Source of the DNA: Jiangella alba
GTDB lineage: Bacteria > Actinomycetota > Actinomycetes > Jiangellales > Jiangellaceae
Assembly: GCF_900106035.1 (NCBI RefSeq)
Contig: NZ_FNUC01000002.1
Span: 124,001-188,000 of the forward strand
Direction of reading: 5' to 3'
DNA length: 64,000 nt
Shown: piece after piece, positions 28,827 through 38,688 of the stretch
Layout of the letters: each line of letters begins with the position of its first letter
Numbering within the stretch: position 1 is the stretch's first letter
Program-made: the position numbers and the translations under genes
The notes under the pieces: model-generated
The model's database searches: none
Told to the model about the DNA's origin: nothing
The model's input: only the letters and a program-made list of their open reading frames with translations

Positions 28827-28878
28827 CGATCAGCGGATGGTCCGGTGACGGTCACGGCGGGCAGCGGGGAGGTGGGCC

Positions 28879-29310
28879 GTGTTCCTCGGTACCCACACGC
28901 CCCGGCTGGACGACAAAGGACGGCTCATCCTTCCGGCGAAGTTCCGGGACGAGCTGGCGGAGGGCGTCGTGATCACACGAGGGCAGGAGCGCTGTCTCTA
29001 TGTGTGGCCGCGGGCCGAGTTCCTCCGGTTCACCGAGCAGTTGCGCGCCGCTCCCATCACGCACAAGGGCACGCGCGACTTCGCCCGGATGCTGGCAGCG
29101 GGGGCCAGCGACGAGGTTCCGGACAAGCAGGGCCGCATCACCATCCCGCCGGGGCTGCGCACGTACGCGGCGCTGGAGCGTGAGTGCACCGTCGTCGGTG
29201 CGATGACGCGGGTGGAGATCTGGTCCGAGCAGGCCTGGGAGACGTACCAGGCCGAGAAGGAACCGATGTTCGCCGACATCTCCGAGGAGGTGCTGCCCGG
29301 CATCTTCTGA
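28879..29310 (+). CDS. mraZ: Transcriptional regulator MraZ
   Basis: First gene of the dcw cluster; a ring-forming DNA-binding regulator of that cluster. 143 residues with two AbrB-like half-domains, [16 protein letters not shown] near residue 11 and [13 protein letters not shown] near 82. The GTG at 28879 has GAGGTGG about five bases upstream. Operator-like repeats lie upstream, so autoregulation is likely. Confidence 0.96.
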   Translation: MFLGTHTPRLDDKGRLILPAKFRDELAEGVVITRGQERCLYVWPRAEFLRFTEQLRAAPITHKGTRDFARMLAAGASDEVPDKQGRITIPPGLRTYAALERECTVVGAMTRVEIWSEQAWETYQAEKEPMFADISEEVLPGIF

Positions 29311-29357
29311 CCGCCGTCGCGTGAAACGCACGACGAGGTCTCCGGCCGCTCCACCTC

Positions 29358-29381
29358 TTGGCACCACTTCCCCGGTGCCAA
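29358..29381 (+). terminator. Hairpin between mraZ and rsmH, possible attenuator
   Basis: TTGGCACC and GGTGCCAA form a perfect 8-bp stem with an 8-nt loop in the 172-base mraZ-rsmH gap. Outer CTCTTG (29355) and CAAGAG offer an alternative pairing. No U-tract follows, so partial termination or mRNA stability are both possible. Confidence 0.35.
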
Positions 29382-29482
29382 GCGGCAAGAGCAGGCAGCC
29401 AAGCCCGAGCGGGCGGGGACCTGGTCGTACGAGCCGCGAACGGCAACGAGCGAGGCAACGACGAAGAGACGCGGGGGTGTCG

Positions 29483-30439
29483 ATGACCGATCAGGGGGCG
29501 CACGTCCCGGTGCTGCTCGATCGTGTCGTCGAGCTGCTGGCTCCGGCTCTCTCGGAGGACGAGGGCCGTGTGGTCGTCGATGCCACGCTGGGACTCGGCG
29601 GGCACGCCGAGGCCCTGTTGCGCCGCAACTCGACGGCCCACCTGGTGGGCCTCGACCGCGACCGCGAGGCGCTGGCCCGGGCCACCGAGCGGCTGGCGCC
29701 GTTCGGCGACCGGTTCACCGGCGTCCACGCGGTCTACGACCGGATCGCCGACGTCTTGGCGGGCCTCGGCATCCGGCGCGTGCATGGTGTCCTGTTCGAT
29801 CTCGGCGTCTCGTCGCTCCAACTGGACGAGGCCGGGCGCGGGTTCGCGTACTCGCAGGACGCGCCGCTGGACATGCGGATGGACCAGTCCACCGGCATCA
29901 CCGCGGCCGAGGTGCTCAACACCTACGCCGCGGCCGACCTCACCCGCATCCTGCGCCGCTACGGCGAGGAGCGGTTCGCCTCGCGCATCGCGGCGGCCGT
30001 GGTGCGCGAGCGCCGGAGGGCGCCGTTCGACACCAGCGCCCGGCTGGTCGAGCTGATCCGCGACACCATCCCGGCGCCGGCCCGGCGCACCGGCGGCAAC
30101 CCGGCGAAGCGGACGTTCCAGGCGCTGCGCATCGAGGTCAACGGCGAGCTCGACACGCTCGAGCGGGCGCTGCCGGCCGCCATCGACGCGCTGGCGGTGG
30201 GCGGGCGCATCGTCGTGCTCTCGTACCACTCGCTCGAGGACCGCATCGTCAAGCAGCTGTTCGCGGCCAGGACGACCAGCTCGGCGCCGCACGGGCTGCC
30301 GGTCGAGCTGCCCGAGCACCGGCCCGAACTGCGGCTGCTGACCCGCTCCGAGCCGCCCACCAGCGACGAGATCGCCGCCAACCCGCGCGCGCAGTCGGCC
30401 CGGCTGCGCGCCGTCGAGCGCATCAGGGAGGCCGCATGA
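29483..30439 (+). CDS. rsmH: 16S rRNA (cytosine-1402-N4)-methyltransferase
   Basis: Methylates C1402 of 16S rRNA. SAM motif [15 protein letters not shown], then [24 protein letters not shown], and [13 protein letters not shown] near the C-terminus. The ATG at 29483 follows a GCGGGGG ribosome-binding site by about six bases and gives 318 residues; the frame stays open upstream to 29321, but that part is Arg/Ser/Pro rich and lies across the hairpin. The stop overlaps the ftsL start as ATGA. Confidence 0.95.
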   Translation: MTDQGAHVPVLLDRVVELLAPALSEDEGRVVVDATLGLGGHAEALLRRNSTAHLVGLDRDREALARATERLAPFGDRFTGVHAVYDRIADVLAGLGIRRVHGVLFDLGVSSLQLDEAGRGFAYSQDAPLDMRMDQSTGITAAEVLNTYAAADLTRILRRYGEERFASRIAAAVVRERRRAPFDTSARLVELIRDTIPAPARRTGGNPAKRTFQALRIEVNGELDTLERALPAAIDALAVGGRIVVLSYHSLEDRIVKQLFAARTTSSAPHGLPVELPEHRPELRLLTRSEPPTSDEIAANPRAQSARLRAVERIREAA

Positions 30440-30816
30440 GCGCCGCCGAACGCGCCTATACCCCGGTCGCCGCGCCGCGCCGCCCGTCGCTGCGCAGCGT
30501 GCCGGCCCGCGGCTCCCGCGCGCCGCGCGCCCCGTTCGTCGTGCTGGTCCTGCTGGTGCTCGGCGTCGGGCTGATCGGCCTGCTGATCCTCAACACCGCC
30601 CTGCAGCAGGGCGCGTTCGAGCTGGGCGAGCTGCAGTCGACCACCGACGAGCTGCGCGACCGCCAGACCGACCTCGCCGACCGCGTCGCCGCCCGCAGCG
30701 CGCCCGACGCGCTGGCCGACCAGGCCGCCCGCATGGGCATGGTCCCGGCCGAGGACGCGCCCACGTTCCTGGAACTGCCGCGGTCCGCGCCCGCCGACGC
30801 CGGTGGTGCCGGCTGA
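30436..30816 (+). CDS. ftsL: Cell division protein FtsL-like
   Basis: Bitopic division protein, partner of the FtsQ/DivIC complex. 126 residues: basic, Pro-rich cytoplasmic N-terminus, one span ([19 protein letters not shown], about residues 34-53), then a short coiled coil ([22 protein letters not shown]). The sequence is poorly conserved, so the name rests on architecture and on its place between rsmH and ftsI. It overlaps both neighbours (4 and 1 bases), so coupling is expected. Confidence 0.85.
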   Translation: MSAAERAYTPVAAPRRPSLRSVPARGSRAPRAPFVVLVLLVLGVGLIGLLILNTALQQGAFELGELQSTTDELRDRQTDLADRVAARSAPDALADQAARMGMVPAEDAPTFLELPRSAPADAGGAG

Positions 30817-33158
30817 TGCCGCCGAAGGGCCAGGACGGCCGGGGAGCGGCCGGGTCGGGTCGCGGCACGGCTGGACGGGGCTCGGCTGGACGGGGCACGG
30901 CTGCGGGCGCCGGACGGGGCACGGCTGCGGGCCGCGCCGCGCGGCCGGGGCCGAAGGGCGCCCCGAAGGCGGCTCCGAAGGCGGCGCCGAAGGGCGCGCC
31001 GAAGTCGTCGGCCAAGAAGACGGCCAAGCCGGCCCGGAAGACGGCCGCCGCGAAGCCGGTCCGCACGTCCGCCGCGCCGCGCGCCCGCAAGAGCGCGCCC
31101 AAGGCGCCGAAGAACGAGCTCGACGCCGCCTGGAACAGCGCGCCCACGTCGTCGCGCGGAGGCCGCGACGGCGCGGCCGGGCGTGCGGCAGCGGTGCGGG
31201 CCGGCGCGATCGCCGCGGCCACCCGCGGCCGTCCGGGGTCCGGTGGCCGCGGGTCCGGCGGCCGCGGGTCCGGCGGCCGCGGGTCGGGCGGCCGCGGGTC
31301 GGGCGGCCGCGGGTCGGGCGGGTCGTCGGGTGGCGGGAAGCCCCGCGCCGTCCGCGGCCCGAAGGCGTCGCGCACCACCCGCCCGCCGAAGCCGCCCAAG
31401 CGCCCCAAGCCGCCGAAGGGGCCGAAGCAGCCGCGCACCGTCCGGCTGGCCGACCCGCGCAAGCGCCTGCGGGTCACGCTGGTCGGCGTCTGCGTGGTGC
31501 TGTCGCTGTTCGGTGGCCGGCTGATCCAGCTGCAGGGCATCGACGCGTCCACGTACGCCGCCGTCGCGAACACCATCGGGCTGAAGACGGTGCCGGTGCG
31601 GGCCGACCGCGGCGTCATCCTCGACCGCGACGGCGAGCCGCTGGCCAGCACCGTCGAGGCGTACAACGTGGTGGTCGACCAGACGCAGGTGGCCAACCCG
31701 GCCGCGTACGCGCTGCAGCTGGAGAGCATCCTCCGCACGCCCGCCGCCGACCTGCAGCGCGACCTCACCGGTTCCGACCGGTACGTCGTCGTCGCGCGCG
31801 GGGTGCCGGGGGCGACGTGGCGGCAGATCCGCGGGCTCGGCCTGGCCGGGTTCACCGCCGAGACCGCCGCCGCCCGCGACTACCCGGCGGGCACCGTCGC
31901 CGGCAACATCGTCGGGTTCCTCGGCGCCGACGGCCTGGGCCTCACCGGGCTGGAGCAGTCGATGGACAAGAGCCTGGCCGGTGTCGACGGCGAGGCGACG
32001 TACCAGTTCAGCCCGGGCGGCATCCGCATCCCGAACAGCTCGGCGAACCACGTCAGCCAGCCGGTCGCCGGCACCGGCCTGCGCCTGACCCTGGACGGCG
32101 ACGTGCAGTGGCACACCGAGCAGGTGCTGGCCGCGGCGGTCGAGAACGCCGGGGCGGCCGACGGTGTCGCCGTCGTCATGGACGTCGACACGCAGGAGAT
32201 CGTCGCGCTGGCCGCCACGCCCGCGTTCGACCCGAGCGACCCGAGCAAGACCGAGGCCGCCGACCGCGGCAGCGCCGCCGTCGAGGACGCCTACGAGCCG
32301 GGCTCGGTGTTCAAGCCGATCACCATGTCCGCCGTGGTCGACCAGGGGCTGGCCGACCACAGCACGGTGTTCTCCGTCCCGGACAACCTGCGCCGCGGCG
32401 GCGAGACCATCAACGACTACTACAGCCACGGCGAGGACCAGATGACGCTGGCCGGCGTCGTCGCGAAGTCGAGCAACGTCGGCACCGTGCTGGCCGCCGA
32501 GCTGCTGGAGAAGGACGTGTACCACGACTACCTGCGGCGGTTCGGGTTCGGCACGGCGCCCGACCTCGGCATGCCCGGCGAGACCGGCGGCCGGCTGCCG
32601 TCCGGCGACGACTTCACCGACCTCACCCGCGACAACGTGGCGTTCGGCCAGGGCATCTCGGTCAGCGCGGTGCAGATGGCGTCGGCGTACGCGACCATCG
32701 CCAACGGCGGCGTGCGGGTCGACCCGCGGCTGATCTCGGCGACCATCGGCGCCGACGGCCGCGAGACGCCGGTCGAGCCGTCCGCTCCGGAGCGGGTCGT
32801 CAGCGAGCAGGCCGCCGCCGACGTCACCACCATGATGGAGGCCGTCATGGGCGAGGGCGGCACCGGCAAGCCCGCGCTGGTCGACGGCTACCGCGTCGCA
32901 GGCAAGACCGGCACGGCCCAGCGGGTCGACCCCGACTGCGGCTGCTACGCCGACTACAACTCGTCGTTCATGGGGTTCGCGCCGGCCGACGACCCGCAGT
33001 ACGTCGTCGTCGTGTCGCTGTTCGACCCGAAGAACGGCAACTCCGGAAGCGCGCTGGCCGGTCCGGCCTTCGCGGACATCATGCGGTTCGCGCTCGAGCA
33101 GGGCGGTGTGGCGCCGACCGGCACGGAAGCGCCGCAGGTGCCACTGTTCGCCGACTGA
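30816..33158 (+). CDS. ftsI: Septal peptidoglycan transpeptidase FtsI (PBP3) with long basic N-terminal extension
   Basis: Cross-links septal peptidoglycan as the partner of FtsW. Penicillin-binding motifs are complete: SxxK in PGSVFKP (Ser497), SSN (552-554) and KTG (697-699). The pedestal domain starts with VRADRGVILDRDGEPLAST. The single membrane anchor VTLVGVCVVLSLFGGRL lies only at about residues 225-241. Before it come about 215 residues of Gly/Lys/Pro/Ala/Arg low complexity, including GRGSGG tandem repeats. This makes 780 residues against the usual ~600. No better internal start is obvious near the anchor. The ATG overlaps the ftsL stop. Confidence 0.94.
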   Translation: MPPKGQDGRGAAGSGRGTAGRGSAGRGTAAGAGRGTAAGRAARPGPKGAPKAAPKAAPKGAPKSSAKKTAKPARKTAAAKPVRTSAAPRARKSAPKAPKNELDAAWNSAPTSSRGGRDGAAGRAAAVRAGAIAAATRGRPGSGGRGSGGRGSGGRGSGGRGSGGRGSGGSSGGGKPRAVRGPKASRTTRPPKPPKRPKPPKGPKQPRTVRLADPRKRLRVTLVGVCVVLSLFGGRLIQLQGIDASTYAAVANTIGLKTVPVRADRGVILDRDGEPLASTVEAYNVVVDQTQVANPAAYALQLESILRTPAADLQRDLTGSDRYVVVARGVPGATWRQIRGLGLAGFTAETAAARDYPAGTVAGNIVGFLGADGLGLTGLEQSMDKSLAGVDGEATYQFSPGGIRIPNSSANHVSQPVAGTGLRLTLDGDVQWHTEQVLAAAVENAGAADGVAVVMDVDTQEIVALAATPAFDPSDPSKTEAADRGSAAVEDAYEPGSVFKPITMSAVVDQGLADHSTVFSVPDNLRRGGETINDYYSHGEDQMTLAGVVAKSSNVGTVLAAELLEKDVYHDYLRRFGFGTAPDLGMPGETGGRLPSGDDFTDLTRDNVAFGQGISVSAVQMASAYATIANGGVRVDPRLISATIGADGRETPVEPSAPERVVSEQAAADVTTMMEAVMGEGGTGKPALVDGYRVAGKTGTAQRVDPDCGCYADYNSSFMGFAPADDPQYVVVVSLFDPKNGNSGSALAGPAFADIMRFALEQGGVAPTGTEAPQVPLFAD

Positions 33159-33177
33159 CCGAGTAGATTGCTCTGTC

Positions 33178-34689
33178 GTGCCCGACCGCCCAGGACTGCG
33201 ACCCCGCCGCGTCACGCCGTTGCCGCTGACGGCGCTCGACGCCGCGGCGCCGGCGGACGTGCTGGTGACGGGCGTCACACACGACTCCCGGCAGGTCCGG
33301 ACCGGTGACCTCTACATGGCGCTGCCCGGCGCGGTGACCCACGGCGCCCGGTTCGCGGCGGCCGCGGTGGCCTCCGGCGCGGTGGCGATCATGACCGACG
33401 ACGACGGCGTCGCGCTGGCCGGCGAGCCGGGCGTCCCGGTGCTGCGGCTGGCCGACCCGCGGGCGCGGCTGGGCGAGATCGCCGCGACGGTGTACGGCCA
33501 TCCGGCGCGCGACCTGCTGATGCTCGGCGTCACCGGCACCAACGGCAAGACCACCACCACGTACCTGCTCGAGTCCGGGCTGCGCGCCGCCGGGCACGTC
33601 ACCGGGCTGATCGGCACCGTCGAGACCCGGGTCGGCGACGAACGGGTCGCCAGCATCCGCACCACCCCTGAGGCCACCGACGTGCACGCGCTGCTCGCCG
33701 TCATGCGCGAGCGCGGCGTCACGGCCTGCGCCATGGAGGTGTCCAGCCACGCCATGGTGTTCGGGCGGGTCGACGGCGTCGTGTTCGACGTCGCCGGGTT
33801 CACCAACCTCAGCCAGGACCACCTCGACTTCCACGGCGGCCTCGACGACTACTTCGCCGCCAAGGCCCGGCTGTTCACGCCCGAGCACGCGCGCCGCGCC
33901 GTCGTCGTGGTGGGCGACGAGTACGGCCGCCGGCTGGCCGCGTCGACGCCGCTGCCGGTGCTGACGGTCGCGCCGCCGCACGTCGCCGCCGAGGCCGACT
34001 GGCAGGCCGACTGCTACGGCGACCGCGCCACACTGGCCGGCGCCGACGGCGAGAAGCTGGAGCTGCGGGTCCCGATCCCGGGCGAGTTCAACGTCACCAA
34101 CGCCGCGCTGGCCGTCACCATGCTGCGCGCCGCCGGCGTCGACGTCGCCGCCGCGGTCGAGGGCGTGGCGGCCTGCCCCGGGGTGCCGGGGCGCATGGAA
34201 CGGGTCGCCGGCCCGGCCGGCGCGCCGGTCGCCGTCGTCGACTTCGCACACACACCGGACGCCATCGACAACGTGCTGCAGGCGCTGCACCCGCGCGGCC
34301 GCCTCGTCGTCGTCGTCGGCGCCGGCGGAGACCGCGACCGCGAGAAGCGGCCGCTGATGGGGGCGGCCGCCGCGCGCGGCGCCGACGTCGTCGTCGTCAC
34401 CGACGACAATCCTCGTTCCGAGGACGCGGCCGCCATCCGGGCCGCCGTCGTCGCCGGCGCCCACGCGGTGCCCGGCGCGGAGCGGGCGGGGGAGATCCTC
34501 GAGGTGGGGGGCCGCCTCGAGGCCGTCCGTGCGGCGCTGCGCAGCGCCCGCGGGCCCGACGACACCGTCGTCGTCCTCGGTAAAGGGCATGAACAAGGTC
34601 AGGAGATCGCAGGCGTCGTGCATCCATTCGACGATCGAGACGTGCTCCGTGCGGAGCTGGTGCGGTGGAGTGAGGAGTTCCAGGGTTGA
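33178..34689 (+). CDS. murE: UDP-MurNAc-tripeptide synthetase (diaminopimelate-adding)
   Basis: Adds diaminopimelate to UDP-MurNAc-L-Ala-D-Glu. Mur-ligase ATP loop [15 protein letters not shown] near residue 117, the central FTNLSQDHLDFHG, and the DNPR motif (VVTDDNPRSED) that marks DAP rather than lysine specificity, consistent with dapF in this window. The GTG at 33178 starts 20 bases after ftsI and gives 503 residues. The stop overlaps the murF start as TTGA. Confidence 0.95.
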   Translation: MPDRPGLRPRRVTPLPLTALDAAAPADVLVTGVTHDSRQVRTGDLYMALPGAVTHGARFAAAAVASGAVAIMTDDDGVALAGEPGVPVLRLADPRARLGEIAATVYGHPARDLLMLGVTGTNGKTTTTYLLESGLRAAGHVTGLIGTVETRVGDERVASIRTTPEATDVHALLAVMRERGVTACAMEVSSHAMVFGRVDGVVFDVAGFTNLSQDHLDFHGGLDDYFAAKARLFTPEHARRAVVVVGDEYGRRLAASTPLPVLTVAPPHVAAEADWQADCYGDRATLAGADGEKLELRVPIPGEFNVTNAALAVTMLRAAGVDVAAAVEGVAACPGVPGRMERVAGPAGAPVAVVDFAHTPDAIDNVLQALHPRGRLVVVVGAGGDRDREKRPLMGAAAARGADVVVVTDDNPRSEDAAAIRAAVVAGAHAVPGAERAGEILEVGGRLEAVRAALRSARGPDDTVVVLGKGHEQGQEIAGVVHPFDDRDVLRAELVRWSEEFQG

Positions 34690-36074
34690 TCCCGCTCACC
34701 TTGGCCGAGGTCGCCTCGGCCACTGGCGGCAGGCTGGACGCCGTCGCCGACCCCACCGTCCGGGTCACCGGCCCGGTGGTGACCGACACCCGTGAGCTCG
34801 GGCCCGGCGGTGTGTTCGTGGCCCGGCAGGGCGAGGCGAGGGACGGGCACGACTTCGCCGCCGCCGCTGTCGAGGCCGGCGCCGTCGCGGTGCTGGCAGA
34901 GCGGCCGGTCGGCGTCCCCGCCGTGGTCGTCGACGACACCGAGGTCGCGTTCGGCCGGCTCGCCCGGGCGGTCCTCGACCGCCTGCCGCAGGTCACCGTC
35001 GTCGGCGTCACCGGGTCCTCCGGCAAGACGACGACGAAGGACCTGCTGGCGCAGGTGCTCGAGCCGCTCGGGCCGCTGGTCGCGCCGCCCGGCTCGTACA
35101 ACGGCGAGATCGGCGTGCCGCTCACGGTGCTGCGCGTCGACGAGTCGACCCGCACGCTGGTCGCCGAGATGGGCGCTCGCGGGCCCGGGCACATCGCCTA
35201 CCTGTGCGGCATCGCGCCGCCGTCCGTCGGCATCGTCCTGAACGTCGGCAGCGCCCACCTCGGCGAGTTCGGCGACCGCGACACCATCGCCCGGACGAAG
35301 GCCGAGCTGGTCGAGGCGCTGCCCGAGTCCGGCACCGCCGTCCTCAACGCCGACGACCCCGTCGTGCGCCGCATGGCCGAGCAGACGTCTGCCCAGGTGG
35401 TGATGGTCGGCGAGTCCGTCCACGCCGACATCCGCGCCGAGGACGTCACGCTCGACGCCGCCGGCCGGGCGTCGTTCCGGCTGGTGACGGCCGACGCGGC
35501 CGCCGCCGTGTCGCTGCGGCTGGTCGGCGAGCACCAGGTCTCGAACGCGCTGGCCGTCGCCGGTGCGGCGCTGGCGCTGGGCGTGCCGCTGGACGACGTC
35601 GCGGCGCGGCTGTCGGCGGCGCTGCCGCGGTCGCGGTGGCGCATGGAGGTCACCGAGCGGCCCGACGGCGTCACCGTCGTCAACGACGCCTACAACGCCA
35701 ACCCCGAGTCGATGCGGGCGGCGCTGAAGACGCTGGTGTCGCTGGGCCGCCCGTCCGCCGGCCGCACGTGGGCCGTCCTCGGCGAGATGCGCGAGCTGGG
35801 TGAGTCGTCGATCGCCGAGCACGACGCCATCGGGCGGCTGGCCGTCCGGCTGAGCGTGTCGCGGCTGGTGGCCGTCGGCGACGGCGCCCGCGCGATCCAC
35901 CAGGGCGCCACGCTCGAGGGGTCGTGGGACGGTGAGTCCGTCTGGGCGCCCGACGTCGACGCCGCGTTCGACCTGCTCCGCGCCGAGCTGCGGCCCGGCG
36001 ACGTCGTCCTGGTCAAGTCGTCTCGCGATGCCGGCCTGCGCTTCCTCGGCGAACGGCTGGTGGAGGACAAGTGA
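34686..36074 (+). CDS. murF: UDP-MurNAc-tripeptide:D-Ala-D-Ala ligase
   Basis: Adds D-Ala-D-Ala to complete the UDP-MurNAc pentapeptide. ATP loop [15 protein letters not shown] near residue 106, [12 protein letters not shown], and [17 protein letters not shown], the family signature. The TTG start at 34686 overlaps the murE stop by four bases; 462 residues. Ends in a GTGA overlap with mraY. Confidence 0.96.
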   Translation: MIPLTLAEVASATGGRLDAVADPTVRVTGPVVTDTRELGPGGVFVARQGEARDGHDFAAAAVEAGAVAVLAERPVGVPAVVVDDTEVAFGRLARAVLDRLPQVTVVGVTGSSGKTTTKDLLAQVLEPLGPLVAPPGSYNGEIGVPLTVLRVDESTRTLVAEMGARGPGHIAYLCGIAPPSVGIVLNVGSAHLGEFGDRDTIARTKAELVEALPESGTAVLNADDPVVRRMAEQTSAQVVMVGESVHADIRAEDVTLDAAGRASFRLVTADAAAAVSLRLVGEHQVSNALAVAGAALALGVPLDDVAARLSAALPRSRWRMEVTERPDGVTVVNDAYNANPESMRAALKTLVSLGRPSAGRTWAVLGEMRELGESSIAEHDAIGRLAVRLSVSRLVAVGDGARAIHQGATLEGSWDGESVWAPDVDAAFDLLRAELRPGDVVLVKSSRDAGLRFLGERLVEDK

Positions 36075-37132
36075 TCTCGATCCTCACGGCCGGCGTCGTC
36101 GGCCTCGTGGTGTCGATCCTGGGCACCCCGCTGGCGATCCGCTGGCTGGTCCGCCGCGGCTACGGCCAGGCGATCCGCGACGAGTTGTCGGAGAACCACC
36201 AGACCAAGCGCGGCACCCCCACCATGGGCGGCGCCGTCATCATCGTCGCGGCGGTGGTCGCGTACTTCGTCGCGCACCTGGTCCGGCCGTCGCCGCCGAC
36301 GGTGTCGGGCCTGCTGGTGCTGTTCCTGATCGTCGGGCTCGGCATCGTCGGGTTCCTGGACGACTGGATCAAGATCTCCAAGCAGCGCAGCCTCGGCCTG
36401 CGCAGCCGGGCGAAGATGGGCGGCCAGGTCGCCGTCGCCGTCGTGTTCGCGATCCTGGCCATCAACTTCCCGGACGAGCAGGGCTACACGCCGGCCTCAC
36501 AGGCGCTCTCCGTCCTGCGCGACACCCCGTGGGTGCTGCCGGCCGCCGTGTTCGTGCTGTGGGCGCTGTTCCTCATCTCCGGGTTCTCCAACGCGGTGAA
36601 CCTCACCGACGGGCTGGACGGCCTCGCGACCGGCGCCTCCGTCATGGTGTTCGGCGCGTACACCCTCATCGGGGTGTGGCAGCTGAACCAGTCCTGCGGC
36701 GTCGCACCCGGCCCGAGCTGCTACGAGGTGCGCGACCCGCTCGACCTCGCCGTCGTCGCGGCTGCCATGGTCGGCGCCTGCTTCGGGTTCCTGTGGTGGA
36801 ACGCCGCGCCCGCGAAGATCTTCATGGGCGACACCGGGTCGCTCGCGCTGGGCGGCGGGCTCGCGGGCCTGGCCATCACGACCCGCACCGAGCTGCTGCT
36901 CATCGTGCTGGGCGGCCTGTTCGTGCTGATCACGCTGTCGGTGATGCTGCAGGTCGGCTGGTTCAAGATCTCCGGCGGCAAACGGCTGTTCCGCATGGCG
37001 CCGCTGCAGCACCACTTCGAGCTCAAGGGCTGGGGCGAGGTCACCATCGTCATCCGGTTCTGGATCATCGCCGGCATGTTCGTGGTCCTCGGTCTCGGCC
37101 TCTTCTACGCCGAATGGGTGGCGACGGCGTGA
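36071..37132 (+). CDS. mraY: Phospho-MurNAc-pentapeptide translocase
   Basis: Transfers phospho-MurNAc-pentapeptide to undecaprenyl phosphate, making lipid I in the membrane. 353 residues with about ten spans. Family signatures: [12 protein letters not shown], the catalytic [27 protein letters not shown] and [16 protein letters not shown] start in a GTGA overlap with murF; the stop overlaps murD the same way. Confidence 0.97.
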   Translation: MISILTAGVVGLVVSILGTPLAIRWLVRRGYGQAIRDELSENHQTKRGTPTMGGAVIIVAAVVAYFVAHLVRPSPPTVSGLLVLFLIVGLGIVGFLDDWIKISKQRSLGLRSRAKMGGQVAVAVVFAILAINFPDEQGYTPASQALSVLRDTPWVLPAAVFVLWALFLISGFSNAVNLTDGLDGLATGASVMVFGAYTLIGVWQLNQSCGVAPGPSCYEVRDPLDLAVVAAAMVGACFGFLWWNAAPAKIFMGDTGSLALGGGLAGLAITTRTELLLIVLGGLFVLITLSVMLQVGWFKISGGKRLFRMAPLQHHFELKGWGEVTIVIRFWIIAGMFVVLGLGLFYAEWVATA

Positions 37133-38688
37133 GCGGCGGCGCTGCGCCGGGGGGTGCCGGGTCCGTGGGCGGCGCTGCGCCGGAGGGTGCCGGGTCCGTG
37201 GGCGGCGGCGGCGCTGCGCCGGGGAGCGGGCACGCCGCCCCCTCCTGGCTGGCGTCGGCCGAGCGGGACAGCCCGTGGTCCGAGCTGCGCGTCACCGTCG
37301 CCGGGTTCGGGGTGTCCGGGTACGCGGCCGCCGACACGCTGATCCAGCTCGGCGCCCAGGTCACCGTCCTCGAGGACCGCGACGGCCCGGCCGAGCAGGA
37401 GCGCGCGACCATCCTGCGCATCCTCGGCGCCGAGATCTCGCTCGGGCCCGGCTCGACAGCGTCGCTGCCGGCCGGCACCCAGCTGGTCGTGACGTCGCCG
37501 GGCTGGAAGCCGTCGTCGCCGCTGCTGGCCGCCGCGGCCGCCGCCGGCGTCCCGATCTGGGGCGAGGTCGAGCTGGCCTGGCGCATCCGCGACCCCGCGA
37601 CCCCGTGGCTGGTGCTGACCGGCACCAACGGCAAGACGACGACCGTGCGCATGCTGACCTCGATGCTGCGGGCGTCCGGCCTGCGCGCGGCCGCCGCCGG
37701 GAACGTCGGCGACCCGATCGTGTCGGCCGTCATGGACCCCGGCGGCCACGACGTCATCGCCGTCGAGCTGTCGAGCTACCAACTGCACTGGACGTACTCG
37801 ATGGCCGCGCGGTCGGCCGCCGTCCTCAACATCGCGCCCGACCACGTCGACTGGCACGGCTCGATGGACGCCTACGTCGCCGACAAGGGGCGCATCTACG
37901 CCGGCGTCGAGACCGCCTGCGTCTACAACGTGGCCGACCCCGTCACCGAGCAGCTGGTCCGCGACGCCGACGTGCGCGAGGGGGCGCGGGCGATCGGGTT
38001 CACGCTGGGCATCCCCTCGGTCGGCATGGTCGGCGTCGTCGACGAGTACCTGGTCGACCGCGCGTTCATCGCCGAGCGGCAGACGTCGGCGGCGGAGCTG
38101 GCGGCGGTCGGCGACGTCCGTCCGGCCGCGCCGCACAACGTCGCGAACGCCCTGGCCGCGGCCGCGCTGGCGCGGTCGATCGGCGTGCCGCCGGTCGCCG
38201 TCCGCGACGGCCTGCGCGGGTACGAGCCCGATCCGCACCGCATCGCCACCGTCGCCGTCCTGGGCGACGTCACCTACGTCGACGACTCCAAGGCGACCAA
38301 CCCGCACGCGGCGGCGGCCTCGCTGGCCGCGTACGACCCGGTGGTCTGGATCGCGGGCGGGCTGGCCAAGGGCGCGTCGTTCGACTCGCTCGTGCGTGAC
38401 GTGCGGACGCGGCTGCGCGGCGTGGTCCTGCTGGGCGCCGACCGCGCCGTCATCGCCGAAGCGCTCGCACGACACGCACCGGATGTACCGGTTGTCGACG
38501 TTCCCGACACCGACAATGAGGCCATGGACCGCATCGTGGCCGCCGCCGCCGGGCTCGCCCGCCCGGGCGACACCGTGCTGCTGGCGCCGGCGTGCGCGTC
38601 CATGGACATGTTCGCCAACTACGGTGCCCGGGGCGACGCCTTCGCTGATGCGGTGCGACGGCTACCCGGGGGCCGCGCGACGCCGTGA
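37129..38688 (+). CDS. murD: UDP-MurNAc-L-alanine:D-glutamate ligase
   Basis: Adds D-glutamate to UDP-MurNAc-L-Ala. The Rossmann entry is [15 protein letters not shown], the ATP loop [15 protein letters not shown], followed by [19 protein letters not shown] and [12 protein letters not shown]. The GTG at 37129 overlaps the mraY stop and gives 519 residues. The first ~35 are imperfect Gly/Ala repeats ([20 protein letters not shown]) coded by direct DNA repeats, not part of the enzyme fold; an internal start is possible but none has a better ribosome-binding site. Confidence 0.94.
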   Translation: MSGGAAPGGAGSVGGAAPEGAGSVGGGGAAPGSGHAAPSWLASAERDSPWSELRVTVAGFGVSGYAAADTLIQLGAQVTVLEDRDGPAEQERATILRILGAEISLGPGSTASLPAGTQLVVTSPGWKPSSPLLAAAAAAGVPIWGEVELAWRIRDPATPWLVLTGTNGKTTTVRMLTSMLRASGLRAAAAGNVGDPIVSAVMDPGGHDVIAVELSSYQLHWTYSMAARSAAVLNIAPDHVDWHGSMDAYVADKGRIYAGVETACVYNVADPVTEQLVRDADVREGARAIGFTLGIPSVGMVGVVDEYLVDRAFIAERQTSAAELAAVGDVRPAAPHNVANALAAAALARSIGVPPVAVRDGLRGYEPDPHRIATVAVLGDVTYVDDSKATNPHAAAASLAAYDPVVWIAGGLAKGASFDSLVRDVRTRLRGVVLLGADRAVIAEALARHAPDVPVVDVPDTDNEAMDRIVAAAAGLARPGDTVLLAPACASMDMFANYGARGDAFADAVRRLPGGRATP

